The notes under the pieces are model-generated. The model saw only the letters and a program-made list of their open reading frames with translations, was not told the DNA's origin and did not search any database. Both the position numbers and the translations under genes were made by a program. Shown piece after piece: positions 32,480 through 41,180 of a DNA stretch of 64,000 nt. The DNA is from CBFIDE01 sp965661265. GTDB lineage: Bacteria; Bacteroidota; Bacteroidia; Flavobacteriales; Schleiferiaceae. The stretch is taken from contig CBFIDE010000011.1 in NCBI GenBank assembly GCA_965661265.1, forward strand, positions 1-64,000, written 5' to 3'. Numbering within the stretch: the stretch's first letter is position 1; every line of letters starts with the position of its first letter.

Positions 32480-33514
32480 TTATCTTAATACTAAATCCTT
32501 TGCCTCTTTAGGACCCAACTCCCCTATCTCCCAAATATCTTGCTTACACTCTTTCGCTTTTGCGATTAACTCTTCAACATTGGATTCGTTAATGCTTATT
32601 AATAGAGGGCCACTGGTTTGCGGATCTGCAATTAGTCTATAATCATGAATCTTATCATCTAAAACTACTTTATCGCCGTAAGCTGCCCAGTTTCTTTCCG
32701 TACCTCCAGCAATTGCTTTTAGATCTAAGTAATAATCTGTAAAGTCAAATTTTGGAATGTCCTTATAGTTGAGAAAAGCACTACCATTACTCGCTTCGGC
32801 CAATTCAATTAAATGACCGGCCAAACCAAATCCTGTAACATCTGTGAGCCCACCAATTCCTTTAATTTGATCTAACTCAGCTCCAAAAGTATTCAGACTT
32901 AACATAGAGTCTCTTGCCACTTTCAAATCTTCTTCTCTAGCTAGCTTTTTCTTTTGTGCGGTGCTAATCAATCCAATGCCAATTGGCTTTGTAAGGAATA
33001 ATTTATCTCCGATTTTAGCATCAGAATTTCTTCTTAGCTTTTTTGGATTCACAATACCATTTACAGAAAGTCCAAAAATGGGCTCTGGCGCATCAATACT
33101 ATGACCTCCAGCCAAGGGAATGCCTGCTTTTTGACAAATTGAGCGTGCTCCTTCAAGTACTCTTGCAGCTTCTGAAATTGGAATTTTATTTATCGGCCAA
33201 GCCAAAATAGCTATTGCCATAATAGGCTTTGCTCCCATAGCATATACATCACTAATGGCATTTGCAGAAGAGATCGCACCAAAATCAAATGCATCATCTA
33301 CTATGGGCATAAAAAAGTCTGTTGTACTTACCACAGCTTGATCCTCATTAATCTGAAAAACTGCTGCATCATCTTTTTCTGAATTCCCCACTAATAATGA
33401 CTCAAACTGCCTGTTTAGGTCAGACTCTCCTAATATCTCTTCTAAAACATCTGGTGCAATTTTACATCCACATCCGGCACCATGACTAAATTCTGTAAGT
33501 TTAATATTCTCCAA
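32480..33514 (-). CDS. selD: Selenide, water dikinase (selenophosphate synthetase)
   Basis: A 344-residue ATP-dependent enzyme that makes selenophosphate, the selenium donor. The glycine-rich HGAGCGCKIAP holds the catalytic Cys at about residue 15 (Cys form, not selenocysteine) and the conserved Lys. Further landmarks are DDAAVFQIN, VSTTDFFMPIVDD, AISDVYAMGAKP, AGGHSIDAPEPIFGLSVNG and the C-terminal LIADPQTSGPLLIS. It follows the tRNA selenouridine synthase gene by one base, so the pair forms a selenouridine operon; no selA or selB is in the window. Confidence 0.97.
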   Translation of the reverse strand: MENIKLTEFSHGAGCGCKIAPDVLEEILGESDLNRQFESLLVGNSEKDDAAVFQINEDQAVVSTTDFFMPIVDDAFDFGAISSANAISDVYAMGAKPIMAIAILAWPINKIPISEAARVLEGARSICQKAGIPLAGGHSIDAPEPIFGLSVNGIVNPKKLRRNSDAKIGDKLFLTKPIGIGLISTAQKKKLAREEDLKVARDSMLSLNTFGAELDQIKGIGGLTDVTGFGLAGHLIELAEASNGSAFLNYKDIPKFDFTDYYLDLKAIAGGTERNWAAYGDKVVLDDKIHDYRLIADPQTSGPLLISINESNVEELIAKAKECKQDIWEIGELGPKEAKDLVLR

Positions 33515-33515
33515 T

Positions 33516-34523
33516 CTAAAGTTCTTCTTTTATTATTTGTGCCATTTCTAATGGACTTTCCATTTCAAATTTGAAATGTCTTTGAATCTTCTTATTACCG
33601 CTTTTTAAAGCTTTTAGATAATACTTATCGTAATAGTCCAAAATGATATCTACCGCCTTATGCAAGTTGCCACTAACAATAGCTTTTTTAGCCTCTAGAG
33701 TCATCGCTCCTCCTAGTCGCTTAGAAATCTTGTCAGTGGCCAAAAGTAAATCTTCTGTATTGCTATCCCCGTATAGAGAAACTAAGTTTTCTAATCTTCT
33801 TTCTCTTGGCAATTCAATGACAATCCTTGGAGCGCTTTGTTTGGCCCGATACATATCTTCATGAAAATAAACACCGCCTATGGTAAAGGACTCATCTTCA
33901 AGCCAAACTGCTCGACTGAGATCTATTTTCTTTAATTCTAAGGCTATACTATTCTGAAAGTGTTCTGAGCTGGGCTGAGTGCCTGAAAGAACTCCGCCAA
34001 AAACACTACCCATATGGTTGGCTTTAGCTTCTAGATCAATTACTTGCTCGTCTAGTTTTCTAAGCTCCTTGAGAACCTCAGTTTTTAAACTGCCTGTATT
34101 ACCAGAAAGAACAAGGTATTTATAGTCTTTTTTAAAGGTCGAAACTAAATCCTGACGATATGCCTTATAGCCACCTTCAAGAACAAAGGTCTCATAACCG
34201 CAATTCTCAATTAACCAAGCAAAAGAATTTGAACGCATTCCTCCTCTCCAGCAATAAAATCTAAAACTATTTCCACCAAGAGCTCTAGTATTCTTAAGGA
34301 AACTAGCCAGCTTAGGACCCACAATTTCTAAGCCTCTTTCAATTGCTTTTCTCTTTGACCGCTGCTTATAGATGGTTCCTACATCCGCTCTTTCATCATT
34401 TTCAAATAATGGAATATTAAAAGCACCCTCAATAGATGCATGTTCATATTCGGCTGGAGTTCTAACGTCAATTATAGAGGAATCCATTGCTAGAAAATCA
34501 TCCAGCTTTAGTGTTTTTGCCAT
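33516..34523 (-). CDS. mnmH: tRNA 2-selenouridine synthase
   Basis: A 335-residue enzyme (SelU/YbbB) that replaces sulfur by selenium at wobble uridine 34 of certain tRNAs using selenophosphate from SelD. The N-terminal rhodanese domain contains FRFYCWRGGMRSNSFAWL with the catalytic Cys of CWRGGMRS at about residue 90. A P-loop-like VLSGNTGSLKTEVLKEL at 136-152 starts the second domain, as in the family. Length fits (E. coli 364). It is followed by selD one base later and preceded by a CBS gene three bases away. Confidence 0.95.
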   Translation of the reverse strand: MAKTLKLDDFLAMDSSIIDVRTPAEYEHASIEGAFNIPLFENDERADVGTIYKQRSKRKAIERGLEIVGPKLASFLKNTRALGGNSFRFYCWRGGMRSNSFAWLIENCGYETFVLEGGYKAYRQDLVSTFKKDYKYLVLSGNTGSLKTEVLKELRKLDEQVIDLEAKANHMGSVFGGVLSGTQPSSEHFQNSIALELKKIDLSRAVWLEDESFTIGGVYFHEDMYRAKQSAPRIVIELPRERRLENLVSLYGDSNTEDLLLATDKISKRLGGAMTLEAKKAIVSGNLHKAVDIILDYYDKYYLKALKSGNKKIQRHFKFEMESPLEMAQIIKEEL

Positions 34524-34526
34524 ACT

Positions 34527-34991
34527 TTAAGGTCTCCAGGTTTCTTTGTTTAAAGCCTGCATAGCTCTAAGAATATCTTTCTGACTTATTTGCCCTATTA
34601 ATTTTTCATTTTCGATTACTGGAAACCTTCTAAGTCTTAGTTTTAAGAATAATTCTGCAACTTCAAATATATCTTGCCCTGGGTGAACAGTAATAGGTTT
34701 ATAAGTCATTCTCTTCTTCACCTTCTCAGACATCTTAGGAGAATTATTATACATGCCTTTAACAGCATCTTTTAAGCAGTCACCTTCTGAGATAACACCA
34801 ACAAGAGTGCCATCAGCAGTAAGGACTGGTCCACCAGAAATGTTTTTCTTCACCAGAATCTCCGCTACTTCTTCTATGCTTTGATCTGGGCTAAAGCAAA
34901 CGGGTTTCTTAGCCATAAAATCTTTTACTTGAAGTGATTGAGGCTTATACTTAGTTTCGGTTTGTCTAACACCTTGATAATTTGACACCAT
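34527..34991 (-). CDS. Tandem CBS-domain protein
   Basis: A 154-residue cytoplasmic protein made of two CBS motifs: residues 23-80 (VKDFMAKKPVCFSPDQSIEEVAEILVKKNISGGPVL...GVISEGDCLK) and about 90-150 (MTYKPITVHPGQDIFEVAELFLKLRLRRFPVI...LIGQISQKDILRAM). CBS pairs bind adenosine nucleotides and sense energy state. It has no fused effector domain. It lies in the same run as the selenouridine genes, three bases before mnmH, but a functional link is not evident. Confidence 0.88.
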   Translation of the reverse strand: MVSNYQGVRQTETKYKPQSLQVKDFMAKKPVCFSPDQSIEEVAEILVKKNISGGPVLTADGTLVGVISEGDCLKDAVKGMYNNSPKMSEKVKKRMTYKPITVHPGQDIFEVAELFLKLRLRRFPVIENEKLIGQISQKDILRAMQALNKETWRP

Positions 34992-35060
34992 AGCTTTTAA
35001 TTTAGTATCCCTTAATATACTTAATTTAAGAATACTCTAGAATGCGTGAGGAGAATATTG

Positions 35061-36269
35061 TTAGGCACTTAAATTTCTCAAAGGTCTTATTGCTAGAAAT
35101 ATACTGATTGTCATTAAGATAGCTCCTAAAATAAAGGCGGCTCCAGGAAATTGAACCATTGCATTATCAGCAGTGAAACTAGCAAAAGTAAATGTCATCA
35201 AAGGTGGCCCGATTATACTACTCAGGCTAATAATACTAGTGAGCGCTCCCTGTAATTCTCCTTGCTCATTATCCGGAACTTGATTGCTTATAAGGCCTTG
35301 TAATGTAGGCCCCGCGATTCCGCCGAGGCAATAAGGCACAAGAAAAACAAAGATCATCCAGGACTGCGACGCCAGACCAAAAAGAATCATTCCTAGCATA
35401 TACAGTGTCATTCCTACAATGATGGTATTCTTAACTCCAAACTTCTTGACTGCCTTTTTTACCATTAGCGCTTGAACCAAAGCCACTAAAACACCAACCA
35501 CCGCTAAAGAATATCCCACCATTGCTTCATCCCATTCAAACTTGAACATGGTATAAAATGACCATGTAGATTGAACACTATGACCTGCGATATACATTAA
35601 AAAGAAGCTTAATATAAAAGCGGCTATCAAAGGATATCGCTTTAAGTGAATTAAAGAACCTACTGGATTGGCTCTTTTCCATTCAAATGATCTACGCTTA
35701 CTTTTTGGCAATGATTCTGGAAGTACTATTAAACCATATAAAAAGTTCAAGAGACTTAGTGCTGCCGCAAAAAGAAAAGGTACTTGAACGCCCCATTGAG
35801 CAGCCACTCCTCCGATAACTGGACCGATTATAAAGCCTAGTCCAAAGGCAGCACCTACCATTCCAAAGTTCTGAGCTTTATTTTCTGCCGTACTTATATC
35901 GGCTATATACGCATTGGCCACGGTAAAACTAGCCCCTGTAACTCCAGCTAATATTCGACCTACAAAGAGCCAAGCTATACTTGGAGCAAAAGCATGAAAT
36001 ATATAATCTATTCCTAAGCCAAAAAGAGCAAGCAGAATAATGGGCCTCCTTCCATGAGCATCAGAAAGCTCGCCCATAATAGGAGCACAAATAAATTGCA
36101 TAAAAGCATAGGAGAAAATCAGCCATCCACCTACTCTACTTGCTTCACTTAATCCCCCTCCTTGTAAACTTTCAATTAAGCTGGGTAATACAGGTATGAT
36201 AATCCCAATACCAATTACATCTATAAGGATGGTTATAAAAATAAAACTTAAAGATGCTTTCCTTCCCAT
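35061..36269 (-). CDS. TetA/TCR-family MFS drug:proton antiporter
   Basis: A 402-residue transporter with twelve predicted helices. The loop 2-3 motif GELSDAHGRRPIILLALFGLGIDY (about 66-89) is the G-x-L-x-D-x-x-GRR-P signature of the major facilitator superfamily, and GIGIIIPVLPSLI at the start plus FGMVGAAFGLGFIIGPVIGG in helix 5 are typical of the tetracycline-resistance subgroup (antiporter motif C). It likely exports small hydrophobic compounds by proton exchange. Substrate and any resistance phenotype cannot be deduced. Confidence 0.88.
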   Translation of the reverse strand: MGRKASLSFIFITILIDVIGIGIIIPVLPSLIESLQGGGLSEASRVGGWLIFSYAFMQFICAPIMGELSDAHGRRPIILLALFGLGIDYIFHAFAPSIAWLFVGRILAGVTGASFTVANAYIADISTAENKAQNFGMVGAAFGLGFIIGPVIGGVAAQWGVQVPFLFAAALSLLNFLYGLIVLPESLPKSKRRSFEWKRANPVGSLIHLKRYPLIAAFILSFFLMYIAGHSVQSTWSFYTMFKFEWDEAMVGYSLAVVGVLVALVQALMVKKAVKKFGVKNTIIVGMTLYMLGMILFGLASQSWMIFVFLVPYCLGGIAGPTLQGLISNQVPDNEQGELQGALTSIISLSSIIGPPLMTFTFASFTADNAMVQFPGAAFILGAILMTISIFLAIRPLRNLSA

Positions 36270-36384
36270 TTCTATTTAATTATCACTAGAATGAGTGATA
36301 TGTTAATTGATTTAAAGTCCTAAATTATAGAAGTAATTATTTTGCTTTTTAGCAAAGAGCGAAAGTAACATTAAAATCAAACGG

Positions 36385-36803
36385 ATGACCAAATTAATTA
36401 TCGACTCATTATCTAAGACCTACACAAATGGCGTGAAAGCAATAGACTACATTAACTTAGAGATTAGCAGCGGTATGTTTGGGCTGTTAGGGCCTAATTG
36501 AGCTGAAAAATCAAGTTTAATGAGAACCTTTGCTAGCTTGCAAGAAGCTGACAGTGGAACTGCTTTTTTGATGATATTGATGTTTTAAATGAACCAACAA
36601 AGCTCAGACAAAACTTAGGATATCTTCCGCAGGAGTTTGGTGTATATCCAAATGAGAGAAATGCCGATGTAGTAGCTGACATGATCATTTAGAATAAGTC
36701 GAATATGGTTTTGGACCGCTTATTTGTGAATTTTGGAAATGCTGAATATGATATTCAAATTCCAAATTCGGAAAGAGTTCTTTACGATACTGTCAATGGT
36801 TGA
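36385..36803 (+). pseudogene. Dead ABC-transporter ATP-binding protein fragment
   Basis: Translation from ATG 36385 gives MTKLIIDSLSKTYTNGVKAIDYINLEI, then GLLGPN, an in-frame TGA, then AEKSSLMRTFASLQEADSG. This is an ABC ATPase whose Walker A GPNGAGKSS has become GPN-stop-AEKSS. After a frame change near 36570 the same protein continues as DDIDVLNEPTKLRQNLGYLPQEFGVYPN, the Q-loop region, followed by another stop near 36690 and an unrelated-looking 37-codon tail ending in VNG-stop. Signature motif and Walker B are missing. At least three disabling lesions plus an internal deletion show it is not functional. It lies in the gap between the MFS gene and fabH. Confidence 0.85.
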
Positions 36804-36847
36804 AAAATGTGCAAACTATAAGGAAAAGAACAGCCAGTTTTATCATT

Positions 36848-37852
36848 CTAATACTGAATTAAAGCACTTGCCCATGTAAACCCACTTCCAAAAGCCGCCA
36901 AACAAATTAAGTCTCCTTCCTTTATCTTTCCTTCTTCCCAAGCTTCACTCATTGCAATGGGAATAGAAGCTGCGGTTGTATTTCCGTATCGCATGATATT
37001 ATTATAAACCTGATCATCGCTGAATTCAAATTGCTTTTGAATGAACTGACTTATTCTAAGGTTTGCTTGATGCGGAACTAATAAATCAATATCTTCTTTC
37101 TTCTTATCATTAGCATGCAAAGCTTCCATAATTACCTCGCTGAAGCGGGTTACAGCATGCTTAAACACAAAGTTTCCATTCATATATGGATAATAAGAAA
37201 TATCATTTTGATCATTAGCAGCAATGATTTCGGGCACCCATTTGGTAGTGCTTGGACCTAAAAGAGCTAGCTCCTTTGCATGTTGACCTTCAGAATGTAA
37301 ATGTGTGCTTAAAATACCTTTATCATCTGCACTTCTTTCCAGGACAACAGCTCCTGCTCCATCGCCAAAGATTACAGAAACACCTCTTCCTCTTGTAGTT
37401 TTATCTAGCCCACCAGAATGCAATTCACTTCCAATAACAAGTACCTTTTGATACATTCCTGTTTTAATAAAATTGTCAGCAACAGAAAGTGCGTAAACAA
37501 AACCTGAGCACTGATTTCTTACATCTAGAGCACCAATTTCTTTAATACCCAATTGTTGTTGAACCATAACACCTGGCCCCGGAAAATAATAATCAGGACT
37601 TAGGGTGGCAAAAACAATAAAATCGATTTCATCAGCACTTACTCCTGCTCTTTCCATGGCAAGCTTAGCAGCCTTTGTACCCATAGTTGAGACGGAATCC
37701 TCACTTCCTGGAACCACCCATCTTCTTTCTTGAATCCCTGTTCTTTCCTGAATCCAGGCGTCACTAGTCTCCATTAATTCTTCTAAGTCCTTATTCTTCA
37801 CTACGTTCTCTGGAACATAATGGCCAATTCCGGTAATTTTACTTCTATACAT
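36848..37852 (-). CDS. 3-oxoacyl-ACP synthase III family (FabH-like)
   Basis: A 334-residue thiolase-fold enzyme that condenses an acyl-CoA with malonyl-ACP. Catalytic residues are all present: Cys in ALDVRNQCSGFVYAL (about 115), His in LLVPHQANLRI (about 257) and Asn in YGNTTAASIPIA (about 290). The N-terminus SKITGIGHYVPENVVKNKDL and TGIQERRWV are family hallmarks. It is the last gene of an accC-DUF4294-alkB-fabH run, 20 bases after alkB. It may start fatty acid synthesis, or work in a specialised long-chain condensation because of its context with an alkane monooxygenase. Confidence 0.93.
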   Translation of the reverse strand: MYRSKITGIGHYVPENVVKNKDLEELMETSDAWIQERTGIQERRWVVPGSEDSVSTMGTKAAKLAMERAGVSADEIDFIVFATLSPDYYFPGPGVMVQQQLGIKEIGALDVRNQCSGFVYALSVADNFIKTGMYQKVLVIGSELHSGGLDKTTRGRGVSVIFGDGAGAVVLERSADDKGILSTHLHSEGQHAKELALLGPSTTKWVPEIIAANDQNDISYYPYMNGNFVFKHAVTRFSEVIMEALHANDKKKEDIDLLVPHQANLRISQFIQKQFEFSDDQVYNNIMRYGNTTAASIPIAMSEAWEEGKIKEGDLICLAAFGSGFTWASALIQY

Positions 37853-37872
37853 AATACGTGATTGTCTTCTGT

Positions 37873-38910
37873 TTAACTTTTTGGAATCCTAGGATTCATA
37901 ATTAAAAAATATATCGGTGGCAAAAATGCCAAAACCATCATAGACGGATAGCCTGCAGGTAGCTGTGGGCTTTCATCATGATGCTCAAGTACTTGATACT
38001 TTTTATGCGGATATGCATGATGATCGCTATGTCTGGTTAATTCGAATAATAGCAATCTACCAAAATTTTGATTGGAATTCCAAGAATGCTCTACAGAAGT
38101 ATCTTCGTAACGATTCTCGCTTAACTTTTTTCTTCTAAGGCCATAATGCTCAATGTAATTCACAGTCTCTAAGAGCAAAATCCCGATAAGGGCCGCAAAA
38201 AGAAAAGCTATTAATACGTTTAAAGAGAAGACAAGATAGATTATTCCCAACATTAAAATGCTAACGATTGTAATCCTAATCATTTCATTTTTAAGGCTCA
38301 AGGCCGATTTATTCTTTCGTTGACTCCGCTTATTTTCTATCCTCCATGCAGATAAATAGGAATAAAGGATGGATCGAATCCAAAAGAAAAATAGCACTTC
38401 ATTCTTTTTGGCAGTTGCTGGATCATCTTCTGTTGCTACATTTTTATGGTGTCCATAATTATGCTCAATAAAAAAATGAGTATACAAAGTGGATTGAAGG
38501 AGAAGCTTAGCATAAAATTGCTCTAGCTTATTGGATCTATGGCCCAATTCATGAGCAACATTAATTCCTAGAATTCCGCACATCATTCCCAGTGAAGTCA
38601 CTCTGCCCCAATACTCTGGAGAAGTAATACTCAAATTCTGAACTGCAAATAGAAACCATATTAAAAAGCCCCATTGAATAAACACAACCCAATGAAGGAT
38701 GCGATCATACCAAGGATCTTCAGAGATAATCTCTTTTTGGAGACCTATTAAATTAGATTGATTTGCAGGACTTATTAACTCCACAATTGGAACAAAACCA
38801 AAACTAAAGATTAGTGGCAAAAAACAAAGCCATCCCGATTGTGTAAAGCTTACAGCTGTGAGACTTGGGATAATAAATGCTAAAGAATACTTCAAAAATC
38901 TAAAACGCAT
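37873..38910 (-). CDS. alkB: AlkB-type alkane/fatty-acid monooxygenase
   Basis: A 345-residue integral-membrane di-iron oxygenase. The three histidine boxes are clear: HELGHRSN (about 120-127), EHNYGHHKN (about 150-158) and RHSDHHAYPHKKY near residue 310, plus the AlkB-specific NYIEHYGLRRKK, which separates alkane hydroxylases from ordinary desaturases. Several membrane helices lie between them. It would hydroxylate terminal carbons of medium or long alkyl chains, using electrons from rubredoxin, which is not encoded nearby. Located between a DUF4294 gene and fabH in one operon. The true substrate may be a fatty acyl chain or a hydrocarbon. Confidence 0.88.
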   Translation of the reverse strand: MRFRFLKYSLAFIIPSLTAVSFTQSGWLCFLPLIFSFGFVPIVELISPANQSNLIGLQKEIISEDPWYDRILHWVVFIQWGFLIWFLFAVQNLSITSPEYWGRVTSLGMMCGILGINVAHELGHRSNKLEQFYAKLLLQSTLYTHFFIEHNYGHHKNVATEDDPATAKKNEVLFFFWIRSILYSYLSAWRIENKRSQRKNKSALSLKNEMIRITIVSILMLGIIYLVFSLNVLIAFLFAALIGILLLETVNYIEHYGLRRKKLSENRYEDTSVEHSWNSNQNFGRLLLFELTRHSDHHAYPHKKYQVLEHHDESPQLPAGYPSMMVLAFLPPIYFLIMNPRIPKS

Positions 38911-38939
38911 CGTTAAAAATAATAAAAGATAGCATGATT

Positions 38940-39605
38940 CTAATTCAAACTCAGAATAGATTGCCTTTCTTCTAACATTCCTTGAGCAAAGGCCTGTTTT
39001 AATATTATCTCTATCAATCGATCTTCATCAATTTCTTGAGGATCGTAGGGCGTTTTTAAATCGATATTATAATAGCCTGCTGCAACATTCCACCAAAAGG
39101 CATTCCAACCAGACCTATAGGTACTGATAAGCTCATAGCTAGTCATATTGGTCTCTCTAAAGATAAGCTTGGATAAGATTTGGCCTTCAGACCTTGTTAA
39201 GCTTTTCAATTCTTCTTCAAATCTATCCTCTAAATAGGTTTGAAAATCTTTGATCAATTTCTTCTTCTTCCGTCTTGACTTTAAAGGTTTTAGTAAAAGA
39301 TTTAAACTATCTAGTTTATTTCCAGCGATCACTGCATACGGATATACCTTAATCACCCTTCTTTTAAGAATGTAAAATCGCCTGCGGGCTTCATAGCTGT
39401 CAAATGTTGGTGTAGGCACTAATAGAACTTCATCCAGCACCATGATTGGAATTGTATCACCATTAACAATAATGGCGTCTACAACCAGCTTATTCCCTTT
39501 AGAGGAATAATCTACATAGTTTTTATCCCTCTTTACCGTATCGCTTTGGGCTTGAATCGCCGGAAGGCAAAAGAGAAAAAAAAATACCAAGCTTATGGCT
39601 TTCAT
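38940..39605 (-). CDS. DUF4294 domain protein
   Basis: A 221-residue exported protein with signal peptide MKAISLVFFFLFCLPAIQAQ. The mature part has DAIIVNGDTIPIMVLDEVLLVPTP, RRRFYILKRRVIKVYPYAVIAGNKLDSLN and ETNMTSYELISTYRSGWNAFWWNVAAGYYNIDLK, the conserved pattern of DUF4294 (about 200 residues, periplasmic, Bacteroidota only). Function is unknown. Its ATG overlaps the accC stop by four bases, so it is translationally coupled to the carboxylase gene. Confidence 0.88.
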   Translation of the reverse strand: MKAISLVFFFLFCLPAIQAQSDTVKRDKNYVDYSSKGNKLVVDAIIVNGDTIPIMVLDEVLLVPTPTFDSYEARRRFYILKRRVIKVYPYAVIAGNKLDSLNLLLKPLKSRRKKKKLIKDFQTYLEDRFEEELKSLTRSEGQILSKLIFRETNMTSYELISTYRSGWNAFWWNVAAGYYNIDLKTPYDPQEIDEDRLIEIILKQAFAQGMLEERQSILSLN

Positions 39606-41086
39606 GCTCTTCTATTTCTTTTCCAGGCAGATGGCGTAGAAACAGATTGAACAGATTGAGAAGAATTTGATTTTTTATTACTCATGAGATACGCTGCAAA
39701 AATTGCCGCCACTTGCTCCTCCTCTTCCTTTTTATTAATAAGATCTGTTGGATCAAAATGCTTGTCTACAAAATGAGTATCAAAATCACCGCTTATAAAA
39801 GCAGGATGCTCCATCACATACTTACCAAAGTCCAGTGTAGTCTCAACTCCACTAATTTGATAGTCTTCACAGGCTCTAATCATTCTAGTTCTTGCCTCTT
39901 CTCTATCTTTTCCGAACGTGATTAACTTAGAAATCATAGGATCATAATAGATAGGAATCTCCATTCCTTCCTCAAATCCATCATCAACTCTTATACCTGG
40001 TCCATGAGGTCTTTTATACGTTTGAAGTTTCCCGATATCTGGAATAAATCCTTCTTTGGCATTTTCAGCATAAACTCTTACTTCAATAGCATGACCTAAA
40101 ATTTGCAGATCTTCTTGACTAAAGCTCAGCTTTTCTCCTCTGGCAACTTTTATTTGCTCCTTTACTAAATCTACTCCAGTAATTAACTCACTAACAGGGT
40201 GTTCAACCTGGAGCCTGGTATTCATTTCTAGGAAGTAGAAGTTCTTATTTTCGTCTAATATATACTCAACAGTACCAGCCCCGATATAATTACATGCTTT
40301 GGCAACCAATAGCGCTGTACGCCCCATTTCTTCTCTAATCTCAGGACTTAAGATAGCAGAAGGTGCTTCTTCAACTACTTTTTGATGTCTTCTTTGAACA
40401 GAACATTCTCTTTCAAATAAATGCACTCCATTTCCATGAGCATCACATAAAACTTGAATTTCTATATGTCTTGGAGAGGTCACATATTTTTCTATAAACA
40501 CAGAACCATCACCAAAGGCTGATTTAGCCTCAGAAATAGCAAGATTCATTTGCTCCTCTACATCTTCTTCTCTCTCTACAACTCGCATTCCTTTTCCTCC
40601 ACCACCGGCGCTGGCTTTGATTAAAACAGGAAAGCCTATTTCTTTAGCAATTGCAGAAGCTTCTACAACATCATCTATTGCTCCTTCTGTACCCGGAACT
40701 AAAGGAATATCAAAAGCCTTAACGGCTTCCTTAGCAGCTAGCTTATCACCCATCACCTTCATAGCATGAGCTTTAGGACCAATAAATTTGATTCCAGACT
40801 CTTCCACTTTAGTAGCAAATTCTCCATTCTCAGAAAGAAATCCATAACCAGGGTGAATTCCGTCCACTCCAAGCTCCTTGCATTTTTGAATTATTTTATC
40901 TCCTAATAAATAAGATTCAGAAGAAGCTGCAGGCCCAAGGCATATAGCTTCATCAGCATAACGAACATGAGGTGATAATCGATCAGCCTCAGAATATACC
41001 GCAACGGTTTTTATTCCCATTTCTTTAGCGGACTTCATTATTCTCAGGGCAATCTCTCCTCTATTGGCTATCAGAATCTTCTTCAT
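39602..41086 (-). CDS. accC: Biotin carboxylase subunit of an acyl-CoA carboxylase
   Basis: A 494-residue ATP-grasp enzyme started at MKKILIANRGEIALRIM (ATG 41084-41086). Landmarks: SYLLGDKIIQ, GYGFLSENGEFA, the ATP-binding IKASAGGGGKGMRVV, RECSVQRRHQKVVEEAPS, EMNTRLQVEHPVSELITGVDLVKEQI, and GHAIEVRVYAEN. It carboxylates biotin on a carrier protein, for malonyl-CoA or propionyl-CoA carboxylation. A C-terminal tail of about 45 residues (from KKEEEEQVAAIFAAYL to SAWKRNRRA) resembles acyl-CoA carboxylase alpha subunits rather than E. coli AccC, so a PccA-like role is possible. No biotin carrier gene is adjacent. Confidence 0.92.
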   Translation of the reverse strand: MKKILIANRGEIALRIMKSAKEMGIKTVAVYSEADRLSPHVRYADEAICLGPAASSESYLLGDKIIQKCKELGVDGIHPGYGFLSENGEFATKVEESGIKFIGPKAHAMKVMGDKLAAKEAVKAFDIPLVPGTEGAIDDVVEASAIAKEIGFPVLIKASAGGGGKGMRVVEREEDVEEQMNLAISEAKSAFGDGSVFIEKYVTSPRHIEIQVLCDAHGNGVHLFERECSVQRRHQKVVEEAPSAILSPEIREEMGRTALLVAKACNYIGAGTVEYILDENKNFYFLEMNTRLQVEHPVSELITGVDLVKEQIKVARGEKLSFSQEDLQILGHAIEVRVYAENAKEGFIPDIGKLQTYKRPHGPGIRVDDGFEEGMEIPIYYDPMISKLITFGKDREEARTRMIRACEDYQISGVETTLDFGKYVMEHPAFISGDFDTHFVDKHFDPTDLINKKEEEEQVAAIFAAYLMSNKKSNSSQSVQSVSTPSAWKRNRRA

Positions 41087-41180
41087 GCTATTCAATTTGA
41101 AGCACGAAGATAAGTTATGCTTATTAAATCAAAAGCCAATACTTACTGATTTTACCGACAACATTTCTAATATTTGCATC

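Noticed and set aside
32480..33514. Selenocysteine in SelD
   Set aside because: The catalytic position reads Cys (GCGCK) with no in-frame TGA.
41064..41180. Extended N-terminus for MnmE into the accC start
   Set aside because: The added residues do not match the family, and the ATG at 41181 begins the conserved region.
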